Of a DNA stretch of 64,000 nt, positions 1-14,661 are shown piece after piece. The stretch is from Ciona savignyi. Its lineage: Eukaryota; Chordata; Ascidiacea; Phlebobranchia; Cionidae. The DNA lies in the NCBI GenBank assembly GCA_000149265.1, contig CH003035.1, forward strand, positions 565,874-629,873, written 5' to 3'. The stretch's first letter is position 1; each line of letters starts with the position of its first letter. The position numbers and the translations under genes were made by a program. Under the pieces are notes generated by a model. The model was given only the letters and a program-made list of their open reading frames with translations, was not told the DNA's origin and searched no databases.

Positions 1-316
1 CAACCAATTGTCCTCTTATTTGAATTTCTGCCACAAACTTGCCCTTTGAATCATAAAATATCCACTTATCTGAAATTTATAGGAATTCATTTTGAATATA
101 ATTAAAATGTCCGAATTGTATATACCTACTAATATAAATAGTTGTCTTAAATTTAATCACTGATAATATAAAGCATTCGTGTCCCTTATACCTTGCTTAA
201 TTATCTTATGTACTGGTAATTTATCTTCGGTCGAATTGTATAATCTACAATCTAAATTTATCAATATGGTTAACTATATACATGTACTGCTTTTCAAACT
301 TTAACATTTAAAATTG
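1..316. other. Intergenic AT-rich stretch
   Basis: I see no coding potential, RNA gene or recognisable repeat here. It lies downstream of the THAP gene, which ends at 317. Confidence 0.5.
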
Positions 317-991
317 TCATTGCCATTCTTCTAATAAAAAAATAGTTTTTTGGCCCAAACCTCTTAACTGATTTATGTGGGAGGATTTTTCTAAATCTGA
401 AATATTCCTGTGTTTTATTTGCTGTGGCAAAGGAGATCTTTCTTTTGGCTTCTTTCTGACTGAAACACTATAAACTGCAGATTTTTTGGGCAAATGAAGG
501 CATGGATGAGCTCCAGTCTTTAAATGCTTCTTTCCAGACTTAATTACTATATCCTCTTCTTGAAAATGTTTGTCACATACAGCTGCCCTATTAACACTGT
601 AAGTTAGCATAAGCCAAATAGATAAGATATATATAAATATAACAATCTATAGACTATGTAGCATCTATATACAAACTAGACTGCACTATTTAATTCTTTT
701 TTTACTATTATTTTTCACTGTAAACTATTTTTAGGACAGTAAATGAAATACAGTAACTCTACTTTTAACTTACGTTTCTTTCTTAAGCATTTCCTTAATC
801 TTGTCTCCTGCTTTACAATCCCTCATTGATAAAATAAAGTTTGTCAAGTTTTGCCGGTGTTTTCTTTCGTCCTCTGATCGAGCTAAATCAGGTCGCAATA
901 TGGTAAAAAAGGATCTTTTGTCCGCATTAGAGCGCTTCTTGTTAGTCCGAGCACTTTCAAAACATGCAGGCACAGAACAACGTTGAGGCAT
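317..991 (-). CDS. Small THAP-domain protein
   Basis: Two coding exons, 991-774 and 596-317, joined by a GTAAGT donor and a TTACAG acceptor, give about 165 residues. The N-terminus shows a C2CH zinc-binding pattern: C5, C10, then C80 and H83 in the motif VCDKHF, followed by GAHPCLHL, which matches the AVPTIF-like region closing a THAP domain. THAP proteins are DNA-binding zinc-finger factors, many derived from P-element-like transposases. Oddities: about 69 residues lie between the two Cys pairs, longer than the usual 35-50, and the usual conserved Trp is not evident, so the domain is divergent. The remainder is basic with a short possible helix at the C-terminus. The start is the ATG at 991, placing MPQRCSVPAC at the N-terminus as in other THAP proteins. 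It could be a host gene or a domesticated transposon piece; no transposase catalytic region is visible. Confidence 0.78.
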
Positions 992-1255
992 AGTGGGTGG
1001 AGTGAAACCAAATACTAAGGATACTTTAAGAAGTAAAAAATTAAATTTTATATTTGAAATATAATCAGAAAACTTTTTATCATTTTATAGTAGTATTAAA
1101 AAACTAAAGTTTTACATAGGTTACGCTTTCGTCGTATTCTATTTACAAAATATTGCATCGCCGAATAAACACTACACAAATTTACACAAGTATTAAATAA
1201 CATCAAATTTAATTAGTTAATTTTGATTTAAATTGTTTTTGTTGAAATTTATTTT

Positions 1256-1438
1256 TTTTAATGTAAGGTTTAACGGCCACGTCATTTTTTCCCATAACTT
1301 GCAATGTGTCTAGTCACTGGCGTGTTTTAACTACTGTAGTTTTGCCGTTTCATCCTGTCTCCTTAATTTGTAACAAATGTTGTATTCTTCTTTATTGTAA
1401 CGAAGGAGCAAAAAAATAAACTAAACTAAACTAAACTA
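1256..1438 (+). mobile_element. LINE-like 3' tail with (TAAAC)n end
   Basis: The segment ends in AATAAACTAAACTAAACTAA and shares blocks (cactggcgtgtttaac..., gttttgccgtttc, gagcaaaaaa) with 49195-49518 and, inverted, with 29477-29575. A 5-bp tandem tail after a shared 3' region is typical of some non-LTR retrotransposons. Only the 3' end is present. No reverse transcriptase is visible. Confidence 0.55.
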
Positions 1439-1897
1439 TTGCTCATTAAAATAATAAGTTAGCGAAACCATAGCTGCACCATATGCATACAGTGACTACT
1501 ATTTAGATAAAATCGCGCTCTAAAACTGCATATTCCATAATTTTATCCTTCTACACTGCAAAAATAAACAAAATCTGGTATCTTCACTGCAGTTTCTTAT
1601 GCAAAGTATCAACAAGCGTACGCTTTCACTCAAGCGTGACGAAGCTCGTTGACCTTCCATTATATAGTATTCTATGATAGAATCGTTAATAGCCCACTTA
1701 CAACGCATTGACACTTTTCTAGTCCTAGCGAACACTTTGATTTTTCCGTAAAGCAATAGTGGCTTATAAGTTTGCTTTACTGGGTATAGTCAAATGTAAT
1801 AAATTGTATTCGTCACAACGAAACTAATGCTTTTGTGTTAATTTTAAAGGCAGCCTTAAATATAAGCATGGAAATTACCATGGCACAGTATGTGATT

Positions 1898-2052
1898 GGA
1901 TAGGATATTCATGTTTATCCCTTTGAATGGGAATATCAAGTAGGTTAACAAACGGGCAATCGTCAGATCACCTCGCGCCCACCGTCGGGTTACCGGAGCT
2001 ATTGCAGTGTGTTGTGTATGATTAACACGTTTCTTTAAGTTTGTAGAATCCG
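1898..2052 (-). mobile_element. tRNA-derived SINE, 5'-truncated
   Basis: Contains the SINE body (aggatattcatgtttatcc, cgtcagatcacctcgcgccc, accggagctattgcagtgtg) but lacks the tRNA-like head. It is the first of about twenty copies in the window. Confidence 0.85.
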
Positions 2053-2947
2053 TGTATTTAAGTTTGTAGAAACAAAACACAATTCTAGGTTATATTGCGT
2101 ATATATTAGTCAACGTTCGATGGCTATTTATAAAAACGTTCGAACCTAACGTTGAGTATTATTCAGTGTTTTTTTCAATGCATAAAAGTTTTGTCACCTT
2201 GATCTCGTTGAAAAGAAGTTTTAAGACTGCAATGAATAATTTTACTTCAATATGTCCCACTTCGACGGTTAATGAATTTGGCTTAACACGGTGATTAATG
2301 ACATATTATAGTGAAAGAAAGGCCGCAAATCCCATTCATGTCGTATTGCTTTTTAAACGTTAAAACGAGTTTACACAAAATGCGCTGGTGCACTCTATTC
2401 CCCGAAAACTATACTAATATTCCGTTTTTTTCAACAAAAAAAAAAACAGTATAAATACGATAAAAGTTTCTAAAAGAAAAAGCTTTTGCTGGTAATTTAC
2501 AGGTTGATTTTCATGACGTGAATATTCAGACACGTCATGTCGTGGTCAATGATTAGCACGATTTATATTCATATAATGATTTCTATAAATTAAACAGTCT
2601 CGGTGTCAAGTCCGTAATGGCATCAAAATTGAGATTGGTTAAAAAAACAAGTCTAGTAACAAAAGCTCAAAGGTCATTTTAACACCACAGTAGTTTTCTT
2701 AAAACTTTATACATTCGTCATACTTAAATTTTTTTAGATACTGAAAAGTTTAAACTGAAAAAGTACAATATCAACCGTCATAACAAAAGTCGTTGTGTGC
2801 ATCCGTGATCTAGTATAGGCTAATAAAAACACTTTGTTCCAGCAACAATACAGGTGAATAAACTAAAATAGTGTTTTAAAACAATATTTATGAACTTCTT
2901 GTAACAATAAGAAGTCAATGTTCGTGTTTAAATAAAGAAGCAGATTA
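2053..2947. other. Intergenic, nothing recognised
   Basis: AT-rich sequence with no supported exon or repeat. Short open frames here look like chance. Confidence 0.45.
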
Positions 2948-2949
2948 TA

Positions 2950-3481
2950 CAGTGGAATCCCGCTTGGAGACAACCTCGATAACACGACCACCTCATTATC
3001 AAGACCACCTCATTATCAAGACCACTTTAGTGCGGTCCCAAATAATTTACTATAGTAATGTATTGCATTCTGTTTCAATAACGCGACCACCCCGGTTTCC
3101 AGACCACGACCGCCATATTTTGGTCCAAAACTTTAAATTTAACTCCTCTTAAGTGACCACATGTGCTAAATAATTTGCTTTTGTCGCCAAAATAACTAGG
3201 TTAATTTTTTTATATAATCAAAACAATAAGAATAAATGAGCGCACTCAAAAAAAATGTGACAGACGGAACTGAACTCTGCAAGATTAACTTTAGTATTAA
3301 ATTCAGTCTGCAAAATCTGATTAAAATAATGACATTTGCTGAAAATTTGGTAAAAATGCAGACGTTTAAGCTGCATATGACGACAACTTGCTCCAAATCA
3401 AAATTCACTAACACGACCACCCCGCTAACGCGACCGCTTGATCACGGTCCCATAGGTGGTCAGGTAAGCGGGGTCCTACTG
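2950..3481. mobile_element. Non-autonomous pogo/mariner-like DNA transposon
   Basis: A 532-bp element bounded by TA dinucleotides (2948-2949, 3482-3483). The ends are inverted and similar: CAGTGGAATCCCGCTT on the left, and CAGTAGGACCCCGCTT when the right end is read inverted (13 of 16 match). Subterminal repeats of the type acgaccacc recur inside. CAGTGGAACCCCGCTT-type ends with TA duplication are known from pogo/Tc1-mariner elements. No transposase is encoded; the short open frames inside are not genes. Confidence 0.75.
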
Positions 3482-3552
3482 TATATATATATACCCAATA
3501 TATAAATTATGTAATCTCGTTCTGGTTTGGACATACAATACATCCACTAACC

Positions 3553-3926
3553 CGGCGTTTCTCAACCAGGGAGAAATTCCCTCGTAGGGGGGAATTTCAG
3601 GATTTGAGGGGAGGATTTTGTGCTTTTTATACTAAGTGTAATTAAGTGACACTAGGACGATTTTTTGATATTTTTTAATGGATGACATTTGTTATTATTA
3701 CATTGTCCTCCTCTCAGACCTATAGGTCTTTATGCGTAACACTAAACTGGTTTAGCAGATATATTATGTAGTTCAAATAAATGCATCTCTAAATATGTGT
3801 ATTTCCTTATTTCGTCTAGTAGTGACTCAAATCGTGGGTATAATTTATTTATACGGTAGGGAAGGAATAAAAAGATTCAAAATAGGCAAATGGAGGATTG
3901 CAACAAAAAAGGGTTGAGAACCACTG
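3553..3926. mobile_element. hAT-like MITE
   Basis: The left end CGGCGTTTCTCAACC and the inverted right end CAGTGGTTCTCAACC form terminal repeats of the hAT/Charlie type. The flanking 8-mers cactaacc (3545-3552) and caataatc (3927-3934) match at six of eight positions, so the target duplication has decayed. No coding capacity. Confidence 0.75.
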
Positions 3927-4022
3927 CAATAATCTAATCTCGCCTTTTGGTGCTACGAAACGTATCACTCGAACAGGCATGTTATCGAATATAAGATCAC
4001 AAAAACATTTGGTGATCAAGTT

Positions 4023-4503
4023 CAGGGTTGCCATTTGGCCTTTTTCACGGCCAAATATCAGAAATTTGGCCTTACCAAAATCGTCCTAGACGCAAAAAAA
4101 TAGTTTGGCCGTGCGGAAAAATCTGGCCGAATTTGGCCGTATAAGCATATTGTCAAGTTTTTGGCAGAAGCGTCATATTATTTTTACGCTACAGTAGAAA
4201 TAAAGGAAAAAGAGAGACAGCACAAGGAAATAAATTAATATCAATTGCCTCATTCCCAAATCACAAAGCTGATTATGACGTTTTAAAATAAAATAATAAC
4301 GGTAGACATTCCTATAGTATATGAACGGGTTTAACAAATCTGGAGGGAATTAAAATTATACAATTTTTCAACAAATAAAGAGATAAATAGCCCAATTGGC
4401 TAAATTAAATAGTTTATTTTGCACTTGATACAAATTGGCCGAATTTTGGCCGTAAAGCAAAAACAGTTTGACCGTAAAGCGTACTTTGCGTCTGGCAACC
4501 CTG
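4023..4503. mobile_element. hAT-like MITE with perfect 8-bp target duplication
   Basis: Starts CAGGGTTGCCA and ends TGGCAACCCTG, which are inverted repeats, and is flanked by identical ATCAAGTT at 4015-4022 and 4504-4511. The interior repeats ttggccgt-type motifs near both ends. It is 481 bp and non-coding. It sits only 96 bp after the previous hAT-like element. Confidence 0.88.
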
Positions 4504-4925
4504 ATCAAGTTCTGTGTTTGTGCAACTTTCTGCTTTGATGGTATATTTTCGAGTAGTTTATAGGCCACAATGCCAGCAGGAAATACGATTTTCCCTCGTG
4601 TAAATATCAGTCACTGTAAGACAGTCATTGCTAATTAGAAAAACGCTGTAGTCTTCAAACGGCGTATATGAGTCTTGTTAACAATGTGTTTTTTTTATTA
4701 ATTATTCGTGTTAAATACGACAAGCCTAGACCTGCCTACTCAGATAATCAAAAATAATTTATTTGTCAAACGACCTCTAACAACCCCTTTTCAAAAGCTG
4801 GCTGTTGTTAGACAAGCCTTATCAACGTTCCTCACAAATATTTAATTTAATATCCATGACAAAGGTTTCTGTGGTAGAGACGCGCTGCGACCCAAACACT
4901 TCAAATCATAAAACCGCAGCGTTGA

Positions 4926-5195
4926 ACATTGGATCTTCAAATAGAGAGAAGCGCGAAAGTAGCGCGCGCTCGCTCTCACTCTTGGCGGGCAAATTAAAAT
5001 TCTCCAATAGGGAAAGGCGGTGGTGATGCAATACAACCCCAGTCGAGATAAAAGCCTGGGCTCTCGCTCGCTCGCATTATTTTAGTGGTGCACTGGCTAC
5101 GTAAAGTAAGCTAACTTGACCCATTTTTTCGACTGGCTGCCGAGAAAGCATTTATTCAGTATATACCAAGTAAAGAATTCTTATAATTTAACAAA
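4926..5195 (+). promoter_or_regulatory. Alpha-tubulin promoter and 5' leader
   Basis: A TATA-like GATAAAAG is at 5047-5054, a CCAAT box at 5004-5008 and an inverted CCAAT (ATTGG) at 4928-4932. An E2F-like TTGGCGGGCAAA lies near 4982. A transcription start about 25-30 bp past the TATA-like box (near 5078) is expected, leaving a leader of roughly 115 bp before the ATG at 5196. Element identity is from consensus only. Confidence 0.6.
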
Positions 5196-7272
<2,077 letters not shown>

Positions 7273-7387
7273 TTTAGACAAAAATCAAGCAGTTTATTCC
7301 ATTAGTTGTCATCATCTTCGTTTTTCATTCTTCAAAAGCCATATTTCTAAATGTAGATCTTTAAATGTCGGCCATCTTTCTACACGG

Positions 7388-7393
7388 AATAAA
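7388..7393 (+). terminator. Polyadenylation signal of alpha-tubulin
   Basis: AATAAA lies 115 bp after the tubulin stop codon, in the first suitable position downstream. A second candidate lies further on near 7610. Confidence 0.6.
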
Positions 7394-8811
7394 TTTATAG
7401 AAGTAGTTGCTATTTGTAATTCTTTACCAACTCGTATCGTGTGAAGAATTTAGATTAGTTTAACAGCGGGCTACATTCAGATGTACATTTAGTACAGGCT
7501 GTGTGGGGGCGGTTATACTAAAGTTCAATGACTACCATTACTATTTTACACGGCTCATTACACAGAAAGAAGCGATGCCAATGCGTCGGTTAAAATAAAA
7601 GAAATAACATTAAATAAACAGCAAAAGCTGATTTAGTGATACTGTAAAATTTAACTAATTTTAATTAAACTTAACGTATATTTCTACCACACACACCATT
7701 GTAAAAATACTTATTCTTTAGTTGGTTAAGGTTATAGTACATACCCACTTGTGTACCCTTCGTGTATAAAAAAATATATATACGACTCTTTAAAAACTTA
7801 ATTGCTTAAAATAGTTTTTAATTTACCATGTTTAAATGCTAGTAAAATAGCAGGAGATAATATGGCACGTAAGTACATGGATGGTGTGAGCTTGCACACT
7901 TTAAACATACGACATATAAATTCACGCACTAGGAATACAATTCCCCAATGTTACGCGAAACTACATGTCTATGGCATTGGTCATAGACTTTATTTCGCAA
8001 ATGCACCAATTTATCACTGATTGCGTAGTTCAACTTATCTGACATTATGGACAAATTCAACCGCAGCGAATAACTTGTTTCTATTTAAAAGCAAATATAA
8101 TTGGTAAAATGTTTTTTTAAGAGAATACACATAACGATGTTCCAATAAAATTTTAAAATCTGGCTGGTGTTAGCTAGCTATTCCGCACGATTTATCCTGT
8201 TTAAGCGGACATCTGATGCTGGCGTTTTTTAATTCTGAGATTTCAGTAAACTGATTTTATGAACTTGATTGTCTATAATCTGTTTAATGTTAACTAACAT
8301 TCCTAACAATTTTTATTTAAGTGGCCAACTTCACCATGTCATGCGTGTTAAAATCATGCTAAGCAGCTATTTCGAAATGCAGGAAAAACCTCCCTCTTAA
8401 AGCTTACCAGCTTAATAATTGGGACAGTGCTTCCAAGACAGACCGATTTAATGTTCCAACAAGTTTTGGGTCGCAGGATACTCTGATTGTTGTGGATTTT
8501 TTTTAAATCGTATTATTTTGGTATTTTTGTTACACACATTGAAACAAATATATGCTATTATTATGTTACCCGTGGTATTTTTATTGTTTACTTGTTTTGT
8601 GACCTTTTGAAGTCTTCGTTAAGGAAAATCAATCAATCCGAAAAAGAAACTCAGACGAGATATATTTTTATACAAAATCCACAAATAACATAAGTTAGAG
8701 TGCGAGAAAGCCCTTACCGAGACAATTACGTTTGGTTTGATAGAGATAAGAAACTAACAAGGCAAATGCCTACAGTGGGTTCAACAAAAGTAATATAAAG
8801 TAACAGCAAAA
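7394..8811. other. Intergenic region between convergent genes
   Basis: Contains the 3' flanks of alpha-tubulin and CFAP45. Short open frames show no family resemblance, and I see no repeat. Confidence 0.5.
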
Positions 8812-11800
8812 CTATGCAACAAGACCCTGTGGTCCATTGATCCTGCGTTCGACTTCGGCGCAATACTTCACCGGCACGCCGGCCTTCCGCAGTTCATCCA
8901 GTTTCTTCTTTTTAACCTGAAACAACATATCCCGCTTAAACATGGATCTAATTTAGTTTAGTTCATTTCATTTTTTTCGTAAAAACTTTTCGTAAAAATA
9001 AAAGTTAAAATACATGAATAGAAAAATACGGCAAAAAAACTTTGAGTACAAATGTGATGATAAAGCAATACATGAGTGTAATAGGCATTACTCCTTAAAG
9101 AATATATAATCAATGTTCAGTCTGTTCTGGAGTAAGGAGTCTATGGTAACAAGCGTGATAGATATATTAAGTAAAACACAAAGTGTTGTACCTCATCAAG
9201 TCTGGCTCGTCTTTGCCTTGCTTCTTCTTCCATTTTGATCCCCTCTTCGAAGAAAGCATTACGCTCCGAAATCTTTAGTTGCTCCTTGTTTCTTATTTGT
9301 CGCCTCACTTCATCCGCGTGCTGCATACGATCTTTCCACGCATCCTCTTCCTTTGCCTTGTCTTTCTCCAAAAGTCGTTGTTGCTCCCTGGTAAGTAACG
9401 GGTTGTAAAATACAGACATGTGTATGTTACTTACTTGTACTAGTTGTCGACAGATTAAGGATAGGATAGGATATTCATGTTTATCCCCGTGAATGGAAAA
9501 ACAAGCAGGTTCGCGCCCACCGTCGGGTTACTGGAGCTATTGCAGTGCGTTGTATATAATATACACGTTCCTTTAATTTGGTAGAACCAATTAATCCGCT
9601 GGGTTCAGGCAATGTTCGTAAAGTGCCTTGCCCAAGGACACAACCGCACTTAACCGCCAGGCTAACCAGGTTATAAAAACAGGAATGTGTATATTACTTA
9701 CTGGTACTAGTTGCCGACGGGTTAAATAAGTGGATTATTAAAGTTTAAAATATACGAATATCAATCCGTAAATATTAGTTTAGGTAGAGCAAATATATTA
9801 CTTTAGCACTCTTTCAAATTCGAGTCTCTCTCTCTGAGCTTGCACCGCCATGAAATGTTCTTTGGATTGGATTTGTTCGGTACGTGCCCTCTTCATCACT
9901 TCATCAGCACGCAACTTCTTTTCCGCCTCCATCTGCTCCTTTCTCCTCCATTCACGCTCTGCTTGCTCCTAGTGGTGAGGATATGAGTAAAATTTAAAAC
10001 CCAGCTTGCCATCGATGACAAGGGCGGTGTGACAAACTACTTCAGATGTGTTGTATACTGTACTTGTACAAAATTTACCTGTATACAAATTAACCCAAGT
10101 ATAAAATGGTGGTAACAAATCAATTTAAAAAAAAAGATGAAAAACCTGATTTCTCTTTGCCCTTAAAGCATCCTGTTCAGCCTGATGATCTCTAGCTCTC
10201 TCTTGCAGAGCTCTGAGTTTGGCAACCTCTTTCTCCTTCTCTCTACGAATTCTTTCCTGCTCCTCTTCATATTCAGCCTCTCGTTCCTGTTTAAACAAGG
10301 TTGAAAAGTTACGAAGCTGAAAATATTGTTGAGAAATTAATAGGGTACTTTGCACAGATATTGAACTCCCACAACAGTGCGTAGTTGCATTGTACAATCA
10401 TCTAAAGTCCTGATTTAATAATTTTGTCTATTAAGTCAAAAATACTTGATGATGTGGGGAAAACTTAAACATTGTGTTTAGTGAAAGAAATACTTAATGT
10501 AAATTATCACCTTACCATGTGTTTTGTTTATTACCAAATTAATAATTGTGCCATTAGTTAAACTATGCTGACAAGTGAAATATTCTACATACTTAAAAAC
10601 ATTCACAAAAAAGCTATCAGCAGGGTGCATTGTATTGAATAACTTTACTTTGAACTATGTACAACCAATTGGATAAATCAATATCTTCAATTACCCTCTC
10701 CACATATAAGTGGCAGGTGGTAGTAACAGGCATCTAATAGAGAATACAACTTACAGCTTTTTTCTTCATGTACTCAATTACTTTCTGCTCTGCAAGTTTT
10801 TCTTGCTCGGAACGGAGTTCCTTTTGAATCTGATGTTCTTGGTTGATTTGGTCAATTTCTTGCTGCATCACCAATTGTTCTTGGTGCTTTCGTTCCAAAT
10901 CCCTTGAAGAAAAGCAGTTTGATTTATCAGGCCATACATCAGATTATTACAAAACTTAGATTTGAACCAATGATTCTTAAATATCAGATTATGTGCCAGT
11001 AATAATAAAAAAGATAACTTGTTATCTCAGTCTATAATCCAAGTAATGTCTGCTACAAATTTGGCAGAGTAAACCAAAAAGAAATATTGCAGTATAAATT
11101 TTAAAGTCATGTTTTGATCCTTGTCTACAAACACTTAGATAGAATTTGAGATAATCAGGTTTGGGTCCATTTGATCAGAATATATAAGGTAGATATAATA
11201 CACTGTCATATTACAGCTGGCCATTAAATATAGGAAATGGTGTTTTAGCGAACTTTCCGACAATACCTTAACCTTCATGCATAACATAACTTACTTAAGA
11301 TCTTCCATTTGAAGTTTTTCAAGGTATTTTAACATTTGCTGAGATTCCTGGTCTTTCTTTTCAGCCTCCAGTAATCGGTCTTGAGCATTCTGCTCAATCT
11401 GTTTCATGATCTGCACAGCTCCACTGAAATCATTGAAAATGAGATGGAAAATCAATTAGTTTCAATCAAGACTTATTGTAAACTTCATTATGTTACAAAA
11501 TACTTCTTTTTGTATTCATGTAAAAAAAACTAATAAAGGAAAAATAAAGTAGAAATCATAATAATAGTGCCAATATGAGTGAATAAAAAAAATTTCTAGT
11601 TGTAATGGTTGCAGAATAAATAATAACAATAGCATTGGTTAAGTGGGAAATCAGCATGTTTGTCTTGCCGTGGTTTATTGAAAACCGTGTGTCCTGTTTA
11701 AATAAATCGAACAAAACCAACTCACGCATATCGCTGTTCCTTCTTCAGTCCCTCAATCTCCTCCTGTGTCTGGATGGCGTTGATCCGATCGATCTCCATC

Positions 11801-14611
11801 ATCGTGTCCAACCTCTTCTCCTCGTCCTCCATCTCAGTCTTCACCGACTTCTTCTCCAGGATCTGTGCGTCGCGGATCGCGTGGCACTTCGCGTTCAGGA
11901 TCAGCTGGGAGGAAATGGGAGAATTCTTAAAATGTCTTTTTATTTCTAATTTTTTTTATTACAGTAATTTTAACATATGAGTAGCCATGTCTTGGTAAGG
12001 AATAATAAAAAACTGAAGAGTAGGCTAGCACTTAAAATCCAACATTACAAAAATTGTTCATTTTCACACATTGCAAAATTCGTCATTTTATTATAAAAGT
12101 CAATTTAGATAGCATATAAGTGCTACACTACAAACAGTCGCTGAAATAATGTTTTCTAGATTTGGCAAAGTTATAGAGAAATCAGGTTTTCCATATTTTT
12201 TATGATAAAAATGACACATCTATTTGTCCACAAAAATGAAGACATGAGTTTAATAAAAAATAAATAAGAAAATTAAAAAAAAAAAAGAAAGTTTCAGACA
12301 GTGGGATGTTCCATTCTAATTACGATAAAGTGAACTATTAGTTCATTATCATACAAGAACAAACTTTTCTAATAACAACACATTAACCCTTTACTTATTT
12401 GATGGTATAAAGTAAAAAAACACTGGAAATAGGTGACCCACCTCATTAATATGCTTAACTTCATCTTCTTGTTCTAATCTCTGTGCATTCGCCTTCTCGA
12501 GTAGATATTCCGCCTTTTCCTTTGCCTCTGACTCCAGCTCGCTGAGCTTTTCATTCTGTTTCCTGTTCATCTCTCTTTGTTTCATTTCTTCTTTTCGTTG
12601 CTGGGAGGCTTCCTGGAAATGGAATAAAATATGAAATTTTGCAAAATTTAACAAGAGCACTACCTGCATCTTTAATATCATATTTAATACATTGATATAT
12701 TTCTTGTACTACTACAGTAAATATGTGGTAATCTAATGATACCTAGTTTAATGATTGGATTTTCCTACCCAAGGAATAAGGTATAAAAAAATGATTTTAT
12801 TATAGTTTTAAAAAAATATTTTGAAAAACTCTTTGTAAGGGGAAAGTTTTTGTTTACTACTGGTATTGGAAATGAACAAAATATTAAAAAAATAGGCAAA
12901 CAGTTTTTAGTGAGCTTTGCTTACCATTGCCTGATCTTTTTCTAATTTAGTCATTTCATATTCCTTTTGAATTTCTTGCTTTGTTCTAACTCTGGCTGCT
13001 TGTTGGATCCGATTGAATTTGTTTGGGTTCATCACCACAGTTAGTCCGGACGGATCCTCTCCTGGAACGCTAATAAAAATGCAAAAAATAAGTGTGTGTA
13101 CAAATATAAAAGCACAGAACAGTTTTAAAAATACGAAAATTAAACATACCACCCTATGTTGTTCACAGATCATGTAAAGATTTTTGTAAAGAGTTATAAA
13201 CCAACAAATATACAGGTTGTTTTAGTTTTCAAACGCTGTGCACTTACACAACATTGCGGATAAGATCTTTCGTAATAACTTGGATGGTTTCAGGTTTTCG
13301 TGTTTTTGAACGTAGACCGCTGCGTCTCGGTGGAAACGTCTCTTTTAATTTTTCCGGTTCAGCGACTTTTGTCTAATGATATAAAAATTGTTTTTTTTGG
13401 TTACCATGAAATTAAAAAAATTACTTTCTAAAGCTAGTTGCAATGTCTAATTTTAATCCAGTACCGGAATGTTATCTTAATGAATTATGCATAACAACAT
13501 AACATGGCTGCCAATTCATGTTCTCTAAAATACTTTAATTATGGGGTCTTCTCAATAAGCTGTATTATATGTGGATTAGTTTATATGGCCTTTGTGAATC
13601 AATTAATATATTGGAAGTAAAACTGCTTAATAGCGCGTAATTCTTATACAATGATGTCTTTGGAGTGTTGTATCACTTACGTGTATTCATGCACAGCATT
13701 TTATAATGCATTCATACCATGTCATCATTATTTAAATGTTAAACATTGTCTTATTTCAACAATACCTGGCATGTGTTTAAATCCTGTTTCACAGGACAAA
13801 ACATGGATTATACAATTTATATTGAACCAAAAACATTTTAATTCACCTTTGAAGGGCTGCCAAACAAAGATTCATCCACATTTGATTGCTTCGATTTTGT
13901 TCTGTACCTTTTCGAATATTTTGACCCTAAGCTTGTAGCAGATGAGACAGTCGTTACTCGACTGCCAGGCTGAAATATGAAATTAATGTAAATTTAGGAT
14001 AATAGAGAATATTATTTTTATTCAAACTGGTTTAACAACATCAGTCCTTAACACAAGTAATCGACAGATCAGCATAAATATTGTTATGTGTTTTATGTTT
14101 AATAACTATATTATTAAAGGAATCCAATTGAATTCACTGTATTTCAACTAGTTGTTACCTAACAACCTTTCTAGGCACTTTAACCCACTGAGCTATCCGC
14201 CTGGATATATTTAACATTTAACACTATTTGGGAAAATGCACACTGAAAGCAGGAAAAGTAATTAAAATCATGCCACTTAACCAAATTTACCCGTACCTCT
14301 CAACCCAGACAAAACACAAACACCAATGTTTATTTTAGTGGCCCAGTTCGTTTATTTTTTACTGTAGGATAGGATAGGATAGGATATTTCATGTTTATCC
14401 CGCTAGACCACCGGGCCGGACAATACCCAACTGTAAAAATAAAAATTAATAATAAAATACCCAACAAAAAGCTTCTTAAAAATATTTAAAGTTGAGAATA
14501 GGGCTAGCTTCTAAGAAACGCAGAAATATAGTTATTATATGCCTTGGTTCAATTTGATAACTACATTAATCGTAATTAGAAATAAATTGAAATTAACACA
14601 CAACTTACCAT
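8812..14611 (-). CDS. CFAP45: Cilia- and flagella-associated protein 45
   Basis: Twelve exons: 14611-14609 (ATG only), 13969-13847, 13372-13248, 13069-12925, 12612-12442, 11904-11726, 11423-11295, 10902-10755, 10286-10146, 9968-9802, 9387-9192 and 8916-8812. All phases agree and encode 543 residues, close to the vertebrate length of about 550. The protein is an almost continuous charged coiled coil. Recognised family blocks include YRTKSK...VDESLFG near the N-terminus, VPGEDPSG, LNAKCHAIRDAQILEK, EEEQERIRREKEKE, and a C-terminus around VPVKYCAEVER. CFAP45 is known as a microtubule inner protein of ciliary doublets that also binds AMP. An X-box-like palindrome sits about 50 bp upstream of the start, consistent with RFX control of ciliary genes. 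Introns hold a SINE (9459-9670) and a SINE remnant (14367-14422). Confidence 0.96.
9459..9670 (-). mobile_element. tRNA-derived SINE with internal deletion
   Basis: The tail repeat aggataggataggatattc and most of the body are present, but a central piece and much of the tRNA-like head are missing. It lies in a CFAP45 intron. The flanks are unusually long near-identical repeats (about 9415-9456 and 9683-9724). Confidence 0.85.
14367..14422 (-). mobile_element. SINE reduced to its two ends
   Basis: The tail aggataggataggatatttcatgtttatcc is followed directly by gctagaccaccgggccgga, the tRNA-like head. Everything between, about 230 bp in full copies, is gone. It lies in the first CFAP45 intron. 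Confidence 0.8.
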
Positions 14612-14661
14612 GTTTACAGCTAGTTTACAGTTTGTCCAGAACACAAAATAATGTCGCTCAC

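Noticed and set aside
2950..3481. Regular acgaccacc repeats that might suggest a CRISPR-like array
   Set aside because: Spacing is irregular, the repeats are subterminal motifs of a DNA transposon, and the genome is animal.
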